Part shown: positions 17,117 through 26,606 of the stretch, one piece after another
Layout of the letters: each line of letters begins with the position of its first letter
Position numbering within the stretch: the stretch's first letter is position 1
Source: Synechococcus sp. JA-3-3Ab
Lineage (GTDB): Bacteria > Cyanobacteriota > Cyanobacteriia > Thermostichales > Thermostichaceae
Assembly: GCF_000013205.1 (NCBI RefSeq)
Contig: NC_007775.1
Location: 930,001-994,000, forward strand
DNA: 64,000 nt
Direction of reading: 5' to 3'
Notes under the pieces: generated by a model
Seen by the model: only the letters and a program-made list of their open reading frames with translations
What the model was told of the DNA's origin: nothing
The model's database searches: none
Program-made: the position numbers and the translations under genes

Positions 17117-17479
17117 ATGGTTGATTCTGCGCCTTCTCCTCCGAGTGCTCAGCAGCACATCTTGGTCGTGGAGGATCGAGATGGCCGCCGCAGCCAGGTG
17201 CTGACCTCTGCGAAATACTTCATTGGTCGCGACCTGGCCAACGACATCTGCCTTAACTCCCAGTACGCCTCCCGCTACCACGCCATGCTGCTGCGCGTTC
17301 CTGCTGAGAAGGAGGGAGAGTACTACTACCGCATTCTCGATGGCGATCTGGAGGGTAGGCCCAGCACCAACGGCCTGCTGATCAACGGCCAGAAAATTTC
17401 TACCCACCAACTTAAGTCGGGGGATGTCATCAGCTTTGGTCCGGACGCCAAGGCCACCTACATCGTCAAGACCTCCTAG
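17117..17479 (+). CDS. FHA domain-containing protein
   Basis: A 120-residue protein that is almost entirely one FHA domain, a phosphothreonine-peptide-binding fold. Visible core motifs are YFIGRDLANDICLN, YASRYHAMLL (the S-R-x-H element) and STNGLLINGQK. The N-terminus (about 1-12) is a short disordered leader. It implies signalling by Ser/Thr kinases, but none is adjacent. Its stop codon overlaps the stop region of the convergent flippase gene by four bases. Confidence 0.92.
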   Translation: MVDSAPSPPSAQQHILVVEDRDGRRSQVLTSAKYFIGRDLANDICLNSQYASRYHAMLLRVPAEKEGEYYYRILDGDLEGRPSTNGLLINGQKISTHQLKSGDVISFGPDAKATYIVKTS

Positions 17480-18738
17480 TTCGAGCTGGGTTGGCCTCCC
17501 TCTGGAAAGCGCAATTGCTGTCGAATTAGCAGCAGCAAGGCCAGCACCAGCGCCACTTCTGAGAGCAAGGTGGCCGAAGCCGCCCCTCGCCAACCCCACC
17601 TCGGGATCCAAACCGCATTCAAAAGCCCGTTGAGCCCCAGAGCCAGCAGTTGCAGGCGGCTGCGGGGCTTTTGCAACCCTGACCCGGTGAGCAGGTGAGA
17701 CAGCAGCAGGTGGATCCCCTCCAGCAAGATCACCGGGCTAAGCCAGCGCAGGATGAGGGCCGTCTCTTGGTAAGCCGACCCCAGCACCCAAGGGATCCCG
17801 TAAGAGCCCAATGCCACCCCCAAGGCGGCCAAACTGCCGTAGCCCGCCACCCAAGGGGAAAGGTGCCAGGCGTAGCGGCAGCCCTGCGGCAGGCTTTTCT
17901 GTCCTTGGCGGCACAGCTCGGCAAAGTGGCTGGTGAGCAGAGCGATCATCGGCGTTTGCGAAAAGTTGATCACCCGGTAGGCAGCGCTGTAGAGCCCCCC
18001 CGCTGCTGCCGAGGCCAGGCGGGGCAAAAGCAGCTTGTCCAGGTCGGTGAAGGTTTTGGCCGCCGCCAGCCCCACGGCAAAGTCCCAGCCCGCCACCAGC
18101 CGTTCCCCCAGATCTCTCCAGGCCAGGGGGGGAGAAGGCTTGCTCCACCGCCCCATCCCCCGCGCCATCAGCAGCAGCACCGCCAGCACCATCAGCCCGT
18201 AGAGAATGGCCCATTGGGTTAGGGATCCCCAGCCCAAGGCCACCGCCAGCAGCACAGCCCCCAATCGCCCCAGCGCCATGCCGGTGTCGATGAGGGCCAC
18301 GCCGGCAACTTGCTCTTGCCCAATCAGGATCCCTCGGTACACCTCAGGAATGGCGATAAACAGCAGGTCGCTGGCCAGCAGGATCCCTACCAGCAGGGGA
18401 GAAGTCTCCGCCAGCCAGAGGCTCAGGAGGGGCGCCAACAGCAGCGCCATCCCGCCGCAGCCCAGTCCGGCCAGCCACAGGCTGGGACTGATCTCCGGGG
18501 CAGCCGCGGCAGATCTCCGGTTGCTTAGGCGCTGGATCAGCAATTCCGATTGGCCCCAGTAGCCAAAGGGGGCAGCTAGGTTGCTGCAGGCCAAAATCGC
18601 GGAGAACACTCCAAAAGCTTCCGGCCCCAACAGCCGCGCCAGCAGGATGAAATAGGCCCCGGACAACCCCAGGCGCAGGCCATTGCCCACCATCAGCCAG
18701 GCAGCCTGGCGTAGCCGTTGTTGTTCTGCTCTATCCAC
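17476..18738 (-). CDS. Polysaccharide flippase (Wzx/MATE-like, MOP superfamily)
   Basis: An integral membrane protein of about 420 residues with 12-14 hydrophobic segments. The N-terminal WLMVGNGLRLGLSGAYFILL and LLGPEAFGVFSAIL are typical of lipid-linked oligosaccharide flippases, which move glycolipids across the inner membrane for surface polysaccharides. I prefer GTG at 18738 because AGGAG lies eight bases upstream. An ATG at 18816 would add 26 residues but has its GAGGAG directly abutting. No glycosyltransferases are adjacent, so the polymer is unknown. Divergent from PBP2. Confidence 0.85.
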   Translation of the reverse strand: MDRAEQQRLRQAAWLMVGNGLRLGLSGAYFILLARLLGPEAFGVFSAILACSNLAAPFGYWGQSELLIQRLSNRRSAAAAPEISPSLWLAGLGCGGMALLLAPLLSLWLAETSPLLVGILLASDLLFIAIPEVYRGILIGQEQVAGVALIDTGMALGRLGAVLLAVALGWGSLTQWAILYGLMVLAVLLLMARGMGRWSKPSPPLAWRDLGERLVAGWDFAVGLAAAKTFTDLDKLLLPRLASAAAGGLYSAAYRVINFSQTPMIALLTSHFAELCRQGQKSLPQGCRYAWHLSPWVAGYGSLAALGVALGSYGIPWVLGSAYQETALILRWLSPVILLEGIHLLLSHLLTGSGLQKPRSRLQLLALGLNGLLNAVWIPRWGWRGAASATLLSEVALVLALLLLIRQQLRFPEGGQPSSN

Positions 18739-18863
18739 GCTGCCACTCCTGGACGAGGCTTGCCAGAGCCAGGGATACTGGATGGATGCTGAGAGGGCCC
18801 GTCCAAGAGCGGGCATCTCCTCTTGATTTTGGGTGTATCGGTTGCAATTCTTCTGGCAAGTTC

Positions 18864-20765
18864 ATGGCCAAACTCTACCCCGTCAGCAACGCCGCGCGAA
18901 GCCCCCACACCTTGGCAGGACGGGATCCAAAAGCCCTGTTCTCCCCCCATTCCAGACCGCCTGCCCCCCGCCGGGTGCTTCCCCCACCCCCGCCGGACGG
19001 CGGTAGCCCTCGTTGGCTGGGATCCGCATCGGCCAAAACGGTGGGGCAGGGCTATCGGGCCGTTGTCTTGCTTTTGCTGACCAGTCTGCTGCTGTTTGGA
19101 GGGCTGGGATCCCGCCTGGCCTACCTGCAACTGGTGCGCACCCAGTATTACCGCCAGTTGGCCGATACCAACCGCATTCGTCTCTTGCCCCAGCCGCCGG
19201 AACGGGGGCGCATTGTGGATCGCAACGGCGTGTTGTTGGCGGGCAGCCAGCTCTCCCACTCGGTCTTCCTGTGGCCGCTGGTGCAATCGCGGCAGGGCTG
19301 GCAGGAGACGATCCCCAAGCTGGCCCGGTCCTTGAACATGGCTCCCGAAGAGATTGCCCAAAAACTGGAGCAGGCGGGCTATCGCTCCCCGTTTCCGGTG
19401 CGCATCCTGCGCAACGCCAGCCCCCAGGTGGTCACTCAACTGGAAGAGATGAGCCGCGAGCTGCCGGGGGTGATGGTGGAGGCAGAGACGGTGCGGTTTT
19501 ATCCCCACGGCGACTTGGCCGCTCATCTGCTGGGCTATACCGGCGAGATCCCCCTAGAGCAACTGCGGGCGGATCCCAGCTATCGCCTGGGGGATATCGT
19601 CGGCCTGATGGGCGTGGAGGAATTGTTCGAGAGCCATCTGCGCGGCCAATGGGGCGGGCGCCAGGTGGAGGTAGACGCCATGGGAGAAGTGCTGCGGGTG
19701 CTGGGAGAGCAAGCGCCTCGACCGGGCAACACCCTGCAGCTGACTTTGGATGTACGCCTGCAGCAGGCAGCGGAGCAGGCCCTGGGCCAGCAGAAAGGAG
19801 CAGTGGTCGCCATGGATCCCCGCGACGGCTCGATCCTGGCCATGGCCAGCTATCCCACCTTTGATCCCAACCTCTTTTCCAGCCGCATCACCCAAGCCCA
19901 GTGGGAGAGCCTGCAACAGCGGGACTTCCCCTTCCTCAACCGCGCCCTGCGGCCCTATCCCCCCGCCAGCACCTACAAAATCGTCACCACCGCCGCCGGG
20001 ATCGAGTCGGGAGCCTTTCCCCCGGATACGGTGCTGCAGACCGGCCCCTACATCCAGGTGGGCGGGTGGAGGTTCTGGGACTGGAACCGGGCCGGTTTCG
20101 GGCGGCTGAACTACCGCCAGGCGATGGCCTACAGCAGCGACACCTTCTTCTACCAAATTGCCCTGGGCACCAAGGCCGCCCCCCTGCAAGAATGGTCGCG
20201 CCGCTTCGGGCTGGGGCAATTGACCGGGATCGGCCTCAAAGGGGAAGCTGCTGGGCTGGTGCCCGACGCCGAGTGGAAACAGCGCCACTGGCGCGAGCCC
20301 TGGTACGTGGGCGATACGGTCAACATGTCCATCGGCCAGGGATTTATCACCGCCACGCCGCTGCAGATGGCGGTGGTAACAGCAGCGGTGGCCAACGGCG
20401 GCTGGCGGGTTCGCCCCTTGCTCTCGCAGCAGGTGATCCCGGAAAGCCCCGTGCCCCTGCGGCAGAAGGTGGGTCTTTCCCCCGCCACGCTGGAGATCCT
20501 GCAGCAGGGGTTGCGGGATGTGGTGGTCTACGGCACCGGCGGCAACGCCAACCTGGGGCCGGGCTTTCCCCCCACCGCCGGCAAAACCGGCACCGCCGAG
20601 GATCCGCCGCGGCGCTCCCACGCCTGGTTTGTCGGCTATGCCCCCTACGACCGGCCCGAATTGGTAGTCGTGGTCTTTCTGGAAAACAGTGGCGGCGGGG
20701 GTGGATCCCGGGCCGCCCCGATCTTCCGCGAGGTGATGCGGGCCTACTTCCAACGTGACTCGTGA
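18864..20765 (+). CDS. mrdA: Penicillin-binding protein 2 (class B PBP, elongasome transpeptidase)
   Basis: Cross-links peptidoglycan during lateral growth, working with RodA/MreB. In 633 residues: a Pro-rich cytoplasmic tail, one membrane anchor (about 70-90), a dimerisation domain with RGRIVDRNGVLLA, then the transpeptidase domain. The active-site motifs are STYK (Ser about 369), SSD (about 422, in the SxN position, with Asp in place of Asn as in many PBP2) and KTGT (about 574). ATG at 18864 gives MAKLYPVSNAA; the frame remains open upstream. Not clustered with other shape genes. Confidence 0.93.
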   Translation: MAKLYPVSNAARSPHTLAGRDPKALFSPHSRPPAPRRVLPPPPPDGGSPRWLGSASAKTVGQGYRAVVLLLLTSLLLFGGLGSRLAYLQLVRTQYYRQLADTNRIRLLPQPPERGRIVDRNGVLLAGSQLSHSVFLWPLVQSRQGWQETIPKLARSLNMAPEEIAQKLEQAGYRSPFPVRILRNASPQVVTQLEEMSRELPGVMVEAETVRFYPHGDLAAHLLGYTGEIPLEQLRADPSYRLGDIVGLMGVEELFESHLRGQWGGRQVEVDAMGEVLRVLGEQAPRPGNTLQLTLDVRLQQAAEQALGQQKGAVVAMDPRDGSILAMASYPTFDPNLFSSRITQAQWESLQQRDFPFLNRALRPYPPASTYKIVTTAAGIESGAFPPDTVLQTGPYIQVGGWRFWDWNRAGFGRLNYRQAMAYSSDTFFYQIALGTKAAPLQEWSRRFGLGQLTGIGLKGEAAGLVPDAEWKQRHWREPWYVGDTVNMSIGQGFITATPLQMAVVTAAVANGGWRVRPLLSQQVIPESPVPLRQKVGLSPATLEILQQGLRDVVVYGTGGNANLGPGFPPTAGKTGTAEDPPRRSHAWFVGYAPYDRPELVVVVFLENSGGGGGSRAAPIFREVMRAYFQRDS

Positions 20766-21097
20766 GGCCCTGGGCGCGACTTGCCCCGGCATTCGAGGGG
20801 AGTGGATATTAGGATTATCGGTTGATCTCTCTTTGTTCCCAAAAAATTCCACTCAGCCCCCCTAAAATCCCTTCTCCAACCGGCTTCTGCCCTAACTTGG
20901 CTGTAGAATATGTCAGTGATTTGGAGCCAAACTGCCACAATCCTGCCATTCGCGCCAGCGGCGCCTTGGCGCAGTGCAGGGCAAGCCCCGCTCCTAAAAA
21001 CTGAGAACACTCTGGGCCGTGGTTGCTTCGCAGCACCTCGCAAGTACGCGGCCAGAGTCTGTTTTAACCCTATTGCCTAACTCACGAGGAGATCAGG
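20766..21097. promoter_or_regulatory. Spacer between PBP2 and HU genes
   Basis: These 332 bases contain no credible gene; open frames on both strands are short and unlike known proteins. The region must hold the hup promoter, and GAGGAGATCAGG directly before the hup ATG is a strong ribosome binding site, fitting a highly expressed protein. I recognise no riboswitch or clear terminator. Confidence 0.45.
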
Positions 21098-21415
21098 ATG
21101 AACAAGGCAGAGCTTGTGGATGCCGTCGCTCATCGCGCCAACGTAACCAAAAAAGAAGCTGAAGCTGTCCTGACGGCGGCGCTGGAGATCATTGTCGAAG
21201 AGGTCGCATCCCGCGATGAAAACGGTGAACCCAAAGGAAAGGTGACCCTGGTGGGCTTCGGCTCCTTTGAGGCCCGCAAGCGCAAACAACGGGAAGGTCG
21301 CAACCCGAAGACCAACGAGAAGATGGTGATCCCAGCCAGCATTGTCCCGACTTTCACTGCAGGCAAAACTTTCCGCGATGCGGTGGCAGGTGGCCACAAG
21401 TCTTCGGGAGTTTGA
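21098..21415 (+). CDS. hup: HU-family nucleoid DNA-binding protein
   Basis: A histone-like protein that bends and compacts DNA as a dimer. The 105-residue product starts MNKAELVDAVAHRANVTKKE and has VTLVGFGSFEARKRKQREGR, the beta-arm with RNPKTNEKMVIPAS, and FTAGKTFRDAV, all HU hallmarks. The C-terminus extends by about 12 residues beyond the minimal family end. A strong Shine-Dalgarno precedes it. The downstream aminotransferase frame overlaps its 3' end. Confidence 0.96.
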   Translation: MNKAELVDAVAHRANVTKKEAEAVLTAALEIIVEEVASRDENGEPKGKVTLVGFGSFEARKRKQREGRNPKTNEKMVIPASIVPTFTAGKTFRDAVAGGHKSSGV

Positions 21416-22631
21416 CGGGATCCCAGCCGTTCGCGCTCCTCAGGCGGAGTTCTCTCAGCGAACCTGGGCTTTGGGATGGACAGGCGTGCAACGGCCTCAG
21501 CATGGTGGCAATCGCGCTTGGGGGGCAGCCATTGCCGGCTGCCCTGCCGAGGCTATTTTGGATTTTTCGGCCAGCCTCAACCCCCTGGGTCCGCCGCAGT
21601 CGGTTTTGCAAGCTCTGGCTCGGGCCCTGTCGGCGTCGGATCCAGTTGCGATTAGCCGCTATCCGGATCCCGACTACCGCGAGCTGCGGGCCTGTTTGGC
21701 GCAGCGCTGGGCGGTCGATCCGGAGTGGATCTTCGTGGGCAACGGGGCGGCGGAATTGCTCACCTGGGCGGCCCGCGATGCCCAGGGACGGGAGGTTTGG
21801 CTGCCCCGGCCGGCTTTTGGGGACTATGAGCGGGCCCTGCGGGCGGCGGGTGTAACCCTCAGGGGTTTGGATCTTTTGCCCTCTCAGGGATCCCCCCCCT
21901 TGGCCTTGCTGCAGAAAGAGATCCGGGCGGACAAGACAGGCCGGGTGCTCTGGCTAAACAATCCTCACAACCCGACGGGCCGGCTTTTCCTCCGGCAAGA
22001 CATCTTGCCCCTTCTGCCCCAGTTCGAGCAGGTGGTGGTGGATGAGGCTTTTATGGACTTTTTGCCAGGAGACGCCCCGCAGGAGCTGCCCCCTCTGGAT
22101 GCCAGCTCAGAGGTGGGAGAGCTGCCCCGCAGCCAGACTTTGATCCCTCACCTGGAGGCCCACCCCAACACCATCGTCATCCGTTCGCTGACCAAGTTCT
22201 TTACCTTGCCCGGCTTGCGCATCGGCTTTGCTGTGGGGCATCCGGATCACTGGCGGCGCTGGCGGCAGTGGCGGGATCCCTGGAGCGTCAACGGATTGGC
22301 GGCGGTGGCGGCGGCGGCGGCTCTGGCAGATGAAGACTTTCGCCGGCGCACCCTGGCCTGGCTGCCTACGGCGCGGGAGCATTTGCTGAGAGGTCTACAG
22401 GGGCTACCCGGCTGGGATCCCTGGCCCGGCCAAGCCAACTTTGTGCTGGTGCGCTGCCCTGGCTCCGCTACGCAGATTCAAGAAAAGCTGTTGCGGCAGC
22501 ACCGCATCCTGGTGCGGGATTGCCTGAGCTTTCCAGAGCTGGGGGATCGCTATCTGCGCATTGGCCTAAGAACCCTGCCGGAGCAGGAGCAGTTGCTATC
22601 GGCCTGTCGAGAGATCTTGGAAAATAGCTAG
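21378..22631 (+). CDS. PLP-dependent aminotransferase, threonine-phosphate decarboxylase (CobD) type
   Basis: A fold-type I PLP enzyme of about 417 residues. The HGGN motif, ILDFSASLNPLGPP, RYPDPDYRELR, NNPHNPTGRLF and the PLP-lysine motif RSLTKFFTLPGLRIGF point to the CobC/CobD group that makes aminopropanol phosphate for cobalamin, or a histidinol-phosphate aminotransferase relative. The ATG at 21378 overlaps hup by 38 bases. The family-conserved part begins only near HGGN, so a later GTG (about 21486) could be the true start. A link to the cobA branch of corrin synthesis is plausible. Confidence 0.82.
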   Translation: MRWQVATSLREFDGIPAVRAPQAEFSQRTWALGWTGVQRPQHGGNRAWGAAIAGCPAEAILDFSASLNPLGPPQSVLQALARALSASDPVAISRYPDPDYRELRACLAQRWAVDPEWIFVGNGAAELLTWAARDAQGREVWLPRPAFGDYERALRAAGVTLRGLDLLPSQGSPPLALLQKEIRADKTGRVLWLNNPHNPTGRLFLRQDILPLLPQFEQVVVDEAFMDFLPGDAPQELPPLDASSEVGELPRSQTLIPHLEAHPNTIVIRSLTKFFTLPGLRIGFAVGHPDHWRRWRQWRDPWSVNGLAAVAAAAALADEDFRRRTLAWLPTAREHLLRGLQGLPGWDPWPGQANFVLVRCPGSATQIQEKLLRQHRILVRDCLSFPELGDRYLRIGLRTLPEQEQLLSACREILENS

Positions 22632-22657
22632 AGAGCTTCTTTCTGGCGAGAGGGATT

Positions 22658-23323
22658 ATGGTTGAGGTGGTGACTCCCCTTTGGCGGGAGTGCGAGGCCT
22701 CTATCGTGAAGGGGGTGGCCCACCACAGCGATCTGGAACTGCTGCGAGCCTTTCAACGGCAGCCGCAGGCGGCGCGCTACTTCATCGCCCTGTTTTGCCG
22801 CTACTGCGCCTGGGTGGATGGGATCCTGGCCGAGCATCTGCCCCCGGAGCAGCGGGCTGCTTGGCGAGAGGAGGTTTGGCTGCGCCTGTATGCGCGCCTT
22901 CAGCATCTCGATGTCCGCACGCTCCAGAGCGAGGGGGGCGGGGATCCGGTGCTGGCACCCTGGCTGGCGGCGCAAATCCGCGAGCTGATCTGGCCTTTTG
23001 CGGGGCGGTCTGACGGCGCTGCTGAGGGTGAGGCTGCCCCTCCTCAAACTGCGAGCGCTGGTGCAGCGAAGCCCCCTCTTTCGCCGGCATTGGCCTGTTA
23101 CCTGAGCGCGGCTCTGGACAACTTGCCGGGAGATATGCGCTTTATTCTGCTGCTACGGGATCGGTTTGGTTGGTCGCCGGAGCGCATCGCTGCCCAGCTC
23201 AAAGCTGACAGGTACTACCTCGCCCCAGAGGAGGTGGATGCCATTGTTGCCTCCGCTCGCCAGCTCCTGCTTCAGCATCTGCCGGCAGATGTGCGCGCCC
23301 TCTATCTTGCGGCCAATCCCTAG
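22658..23323 (+). CDS. Sigma-70/ECF-like domain protein, function uncertain
   Basis: A 221-residue soluble protein. The N-terminal half (ELLRAFQRQPQAARYFIALF, AAWREEVWLRLYARLQ) resembles sigma region 2. A poorly conserved linker (GAAEGEAAPPQTASAGAA) follows. The C-terminal part with LPGDMRFILLLRDRFGWSPE and RIAAQLKAD resembles a region 4 helix-turn-helix. This is the layout of ECF-type sigma factors or their cyanobacterial derivatives, but the match is loose. It follows the aminotransferase after 26 bases on the same strand and may share its transcript. No anti-sigma gene is obvious. Confidence 0.7.
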   Translation: MVEVVTPLWRECEASIVKGVAHHSDLELLRAFQRQPQAARYFIALFCRYCAWVDGILAEHLPPEQRAAWREEVWLRLYARLQHLDVRTLQSEGGGDPVLAPWLAAQIRELIWPFAGRSDGAAEGEAAPPQTASAGAAKPPLSPALACYLSAALDNLPGDMRFILLLRDRFGWSPERIAAQLKADRYYLAPEEVDAIVASARQLLLQHLPADVRALYLAANP

Positions 23324-23466
23324 AAGAAGGCCTTCGGCTTGTGGCATGGTAGTGATGGCTTGCCTTTGTCCCTGGGGTTGGCTCTGTGGTTAAGCGGTTC
23401 TCGGGTTCAGCACCGGATCGGTTCTGCTGGCTTCCTAGCTCTTAGTCTAGCGAGGGTGAGTTGCCT

Positions 23467-24468
23467 ATGAGTTTTTCTCCACTTCCCTCAGATGCTACTC
23501 GACCCCTACCGAGGGCCCCGCAAGCCCAGCCGACTCCTCAACTGACGCTTCAGGAAGCGCTAAGCTGCTTGCATCTGGATGAGCTCAAGGAATTGGAGCG
23601 ATTTCGCCTCTGGCAACGTTTGCAGCGCAGGCCATCTGTCCCCTTGCCGTGGGCAGATCCCCTTGGAAGCGATATCCCCGTGGAGCGCTCTTCACCTGTG
23701 CTGATGCAAGAAGTCGTGGAAGACTTGGAGGAGGAAGAAACGCCACGGCCGGCGGGGGTGCTCTCCCCTCTTTGGGTCTTGCTGGTGTGGGCCCTCTCCT
23801 GCGCGGGGATCGGCTTTGGGGTGCGCTGGCTGATCTGGCCGGAAGAGCTGTCGCTTCCCCAAACCGCTGTCCTGGCCCACAAGACGGAAAAAGGGATCCC
23901 TGCCCAGGTGGATTTGGCCCGGTTGCCCTTGCTTCCCCTGGAGCCGCTGCCAGGACAGGTAGGGGAAGAGTTCTATTCAGGTGGGCTGGATCCCAGTCAG
24001 TTGGCGCTAAGGTTGGCCAACACTCCCAATCTGGAGGAGCTGCGGGTCGATCCCCTTCAGGATGTCGCCAACTTGTTGGACAGCCTACAAACCAACTTGG
24101 CCGCGGCTGCACAGAAACCTGCTCCTTCCCGCCCGAAAACAGTGGAGAAAGTGGCAGCCAGCCTGGAGCGCCCCTCCCAGCCCAAAGTGGCCACTGTTTC
24201 AGAATCTTTGCTCACGGTGCCCCTGCACAGCAACGATCTCGATTCCTTGGGGCCTAACCGCGGCGAAGGAACTTTTTTGGTGCTGACCACCTACTCCGGA
24301 GAGGAAAGCTTGGCGCGAGCTCGGCAAGTTGCCAATGACGCTTTTGTAAGAGATGTGAACGGCCAGAAGTTCGTGCAGTTGGCAGCATTTGAACAACTGG
24401 AATATGCCCGCTACCACGCTGAAACTTTGAAGAACAAGGGCTTCAACGTCACCATTGCCGAGCAGTAG
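23467..24468 (+). CDS. Single-pass membrane protein with C-terminal SPOR-like domain
   Basis: A 333-residue protein. The first 100 residues are cytoplasmic with an acidic stretch. One membrane helix lies near 100-122 (LWVLLVWALSCAGIGFGV). A long Pro/Ala-rich, probably periplasmic linker follows. The last 75 residues (FLVLTTYSGEESLARARQV to NKGFNVTIAEQ) have the SPOR-like pattern, with FVQLAAFEQLEYARYHAETL. SPOR domains bind denuded peptidoglycan at division sites, so a role in the envelope is inferred. ATG at 23467 is chosen, with TTG two codons upstream as an alternative. A strong hairpin lies downstream. Confidence 0.8.
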   Translation: MSFSPLPSDATRPLPRAPQAQPTPQLTLQEALSCLHLDELKELERFRLWQRLQRRPSVPLPWADPLGSDIPVERSSPVLMQEVVEDLEEEETPRPAGVLSPLWVLLVWALSCAGIGFGVRWLIWPEELSLPQTAVLAHKTEKGIPAQVDLARLPLLPLEPLPGQVGEEFYSGGLDPSQLALRLANTPNLEELRVDPLQDVANLLDSLQTNLAAAAQKPAPSRPKTVEKVAASLERPSQPKVATVSESLLTVPLHSNDLDSLGPNRGEGTFLVLTTYSGEESLARARQVANDAFVRDVNGQKFVQLAAFEQLEYARYHAETLKNKGFNVTIAEQ

Positions 24469-24554
24469 CTTTGGCCAGCGGTCGGCAGGATACCCGAAGG
24501 TTAGTTACAGCCATTCATTGACAAGTAGCAGTGGAGCAGTGAGATGCCTAGTCC

Positions 24555-24575
24555 CCCTCTCCCAAAGGGAGAGGG
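24555..24575. terminator. Perfect GC hairpin, possible bidirectional terminator
   Basis: CCCTCTCCC AAA GGGAGAGGG forms a 9-bp perfect stem with a three-base loop, between the ends of two convergent genes. There is no T-run after the stem on the plus strand. The sequence CCCTCTCCCAAAGGGAGAGGG is also a widespread repeat type in bacterial spacers, so it may be a mobile palindrome used as a terminator. Confidence 0.5.
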
Positions 24576-24668
24576 TCTGGGGGTGAGGGCCTTTGGCAGA
24601 GCGGAACGGTCGGCAGCCCCCTCCAAACCGATGCAATCCCCTCCCCCTTCCCTTTTTCGCAACCTGAC

Positions 24669-25745
24669 CTAGCTTTTGTAATAGGCAGTGCCTTTATTGA
24701 CAAAGTCCAACGTGTAGGCGGCTTGGTAGTTAATGGTTGGCTCAAAGACACCCGCCACTGTCATGCTCTCGAAGAAGCTTTGCCAACGCTCGTGGGTCAT
24801 GGCGCCAATGCCCTTTTCCAGGGCATCGCCAGACAAAATGATGCCGTACTCCTTCAGCTTCTCAAAGCTGTAGGCCAACTGCTCATCAGTCATCTCCGGG
24901 TTATCCTGCTTGATGAGGCGGTAGGCGGGGCGGGGATCCTCCAAAAAGCTGTACCAGCCCTTGATAGAAGCATCCACAAACCGCTGCACCAAGTCAGGCT
25001 TGCTTTCCACCAGTTGGCGCCGCGTCTCGATGGTGGTGGCATAGGGGTTGTAGCCGTAGTCGGCCAGGAGGAAGACCACTGGCTTAAAGCCTCCTTGTTT
25101 TTCAATGGCAAAAGGCTCAGAGGTGAGATACCCCTGCTGGGCCGAGCTGGGATCCGCCAGGAAAGGACCGGGGTTGAAGTTGTAGGGGCGGGTCTGGTCG
25201 TCGGTGAAGCCGTACTTGGCCCGCAAAAAGGGCCAGTAGGTGGTAAAAGCCCCTTTGGCCACGAAGATGGGTCGGCCCTTGAGATCCTCCAAGCTCTGGG
25301 TGCCGGGATGGGCGAGGAGAACCTGGGGGTCTTTTTGGAAAATAGCCGCCACGCAGATAAGCGGGATCCCTTCCCGCACAGCGTTGATGACCCCTGCGCT
25401 TCCCCCCATGGCAAAGTCGGCGGCTCGGCCAGCCAAAATCTGGGTGATGTTGACGCCAGGGCCACCCATTTTGATGGTGACGTCTAGCCCATACTCGCGG
25501 TAAATGCCTGTGGCCACCGCCTGATAAAAGCCGCCATGCTCGGCCTGGGCATACCAGTTGGTAGCATAGGAAACTCGCTCGAGCTTGGATCTCTGGGCCA
25601 CTATCAGAGTGGGGGAAGCCCGTCGTTGAGCCTGAGCCCCTGCTGCGGCCAGCCAACTGCCTCCAAGAGCGGCAGCTCCTGCTTTGAGCAGCTGACGACG
25701 GCTGAAGGTGCCGCCCTTGGGTCTAGAGGATCCAACCGAGGCCAT
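24669..25745 (-). CDS. ABC transporter substrate-binding protein, NMT1/THI5-like, Tat-exported
   Basis: A periplasmic binding protein of 358 residues. The N-terminus has a twin-arginine signal (SRRQLLKAGAAALGG). The mature part shows TNWYAQAEHGGFYQAVATGI and GLDVTIKMGGPGVNITQILAGR, the fold of NMT1/THI5-like receptors, which bind thiamine precursors, riboflavin, pyrimidines or sulfonates. It stands alone without permease or ATPase. It is divergent from nadC with only 18 bases between start codons, so the promoters must overlap or lie inside the genes. A nicotinate-related or vitamin ligand is an inference from location. Confidence 0.88.
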   Translation of the reverse strand: MASVGSSRPKGGTFSRRQLLKAGAAALGGSWLAAAGAQAQRRASPTLIVAQRSKLERVSYATNWYAQAEHGGFYQAVATGIYREYGLDVTIKMGGPGVNITQILAGRAADFAMGGSAGVINAVREGIPLICVAAIFQKDPQVLLAHPGTQSLEDLKGRPIFVAKGAFTTYWPFLRAKYGFTDDQTRPYNFNPGPFLADPSSAQQGYLTSEPFAIEKQGGFKPVVFLLADYGYNPYATTIETRRQLVESKPDLVQRFVDASIKGWYSFLEDPRPAYRLIKQDNPEMTDEQLAYSFEKLKEYGIILSGDALEKGIGAMTHERWQSFFESMTVAGVFEPTINYQAAYTLDFVNKGTAYYKS

Positions 25746-25763
25746 AGGTAACTAAAGCGAAAG

Positions 25764-26606
25764 ATGACGCAAGCATTATACATCCCGGAGGAGACCCTGT
25801 GTGCCTGGCTACAAGAAGATCTCGGCCACGGCGATCTCACCAGCGAGCTGACCCTGCCCCCCAGCGTTGAGGGGGAGGCGGTGATCCTGGCCAAGGAGCC
25901 AGGGATCCTAGCTGGCCTGGAAATTGCCAGGCGGGTTTTCCGGCTGGTGGATCCCCAGCTAGCGTTCGCCTCCCAGGTAGAGGAGGGAGCCTCTGTTGTC
26001 GCTGGCCAGGAGGTAGTCCAGATCAAGGGATCCCTGCGGGGCATTCTGGCGGCAGAACGGCTGGCGCTGAACCTTCTCCAAAGGCTTTCCGGCATTGCCA
26101 CCCTCACCCGCACCTACGTAGAGGCGCTGCGGGGAACCTCAACCCAGCTTCTGGACACCCGCAAAACTACCCCCGGCTTGCGCGCCCTGGAGAAATACGC
26201 CGTGCGGGTAGGGGGCGGCAAAAACCACCGCTTTGGCCTCTTCGACGGCATCTTGATTAAGGAAAACCACATTCGCGGTGCCGGCGGCATCTTGGCAGCC
26301 GTCCAGCGGGCCAAAGCAGGTGCCCCCCACCACCTCAAGGTCGAGGTTGAGGTGCGCAACCTCCAGGAGCTGGAGGAGGCTTTGGCGGCAGGCGCCGATC
26401 TCATCCTTCTCGATAACTTCCCCTTGGAGCAGATCCGGGCTGCCGTTCAACGGGTAGGGGGGAAAGTTCCCCTAGAAGCCAGCGGCAACATGAACCTAGA
26501 GCGCGCCCGGAAAGCGGCTGAGGCAGGCGTGGATTACATCAGTGTGGGGGCCCTGACTCACTCGGCCAAGGCCCTGGATCTCTCCTTGCTCGTGGTGCGG
26601 CCCTGA
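25764..26606 (+). CDS. nadC: Nicotinate-nucleotide pyrophosphorylase (quinolinate phosphoribosyltransferase)
   Basis: Converts quinolinate and PRPP to nicotinate mononucleotide, CO2 and PPi, the last step of de novo NaMN synthesis. The 280-residue product has [15 protein letters not shown], the [18 protein letters not shown] motif, [34 protein letters not shown], and the C-terminal [19 protein letters not shown] and [11 protein letters not shown]. Length and motifs are normal. It begins a same-strand cluster with nadA and nadB. Confidence 0.96.
   Translation: MTQALYIPEETLCAWLQEDLGHGDLTSELTLPPSVEGEAVILAKEPGILAGLEIARRVFRLVDPQLAFASQVEEGASVVAGQEVVQIKGSLRGILAAERLALNLLQRLSGIATLTRTYVEALRGTSTQLLDTRKTTPGLRALEKYAVRVGGGKNHRFGLFDGILIKENHIRGAGGILAAVQRAKAGAPHHLKVEVEVRNLQELEEALAAGADLILLDNFPLEQIRAAVQRVGGKVPLEASGNMNLERARKAAEAGVDYISVGALTHSAKALDLSLLVVRP

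Noticed and set aside
23330-23460. Possible tRNA in the spacer near GGTTCTCGGGTTCAGC
   Set aside because: The T-arm-like string has no matching acceptor stem or anticodon arm.
24540-24600. CRISPR-like or tandem repeat
   Set aside because: Only a single hairpin; no spaced direct repeats here or elsewhere in the window.
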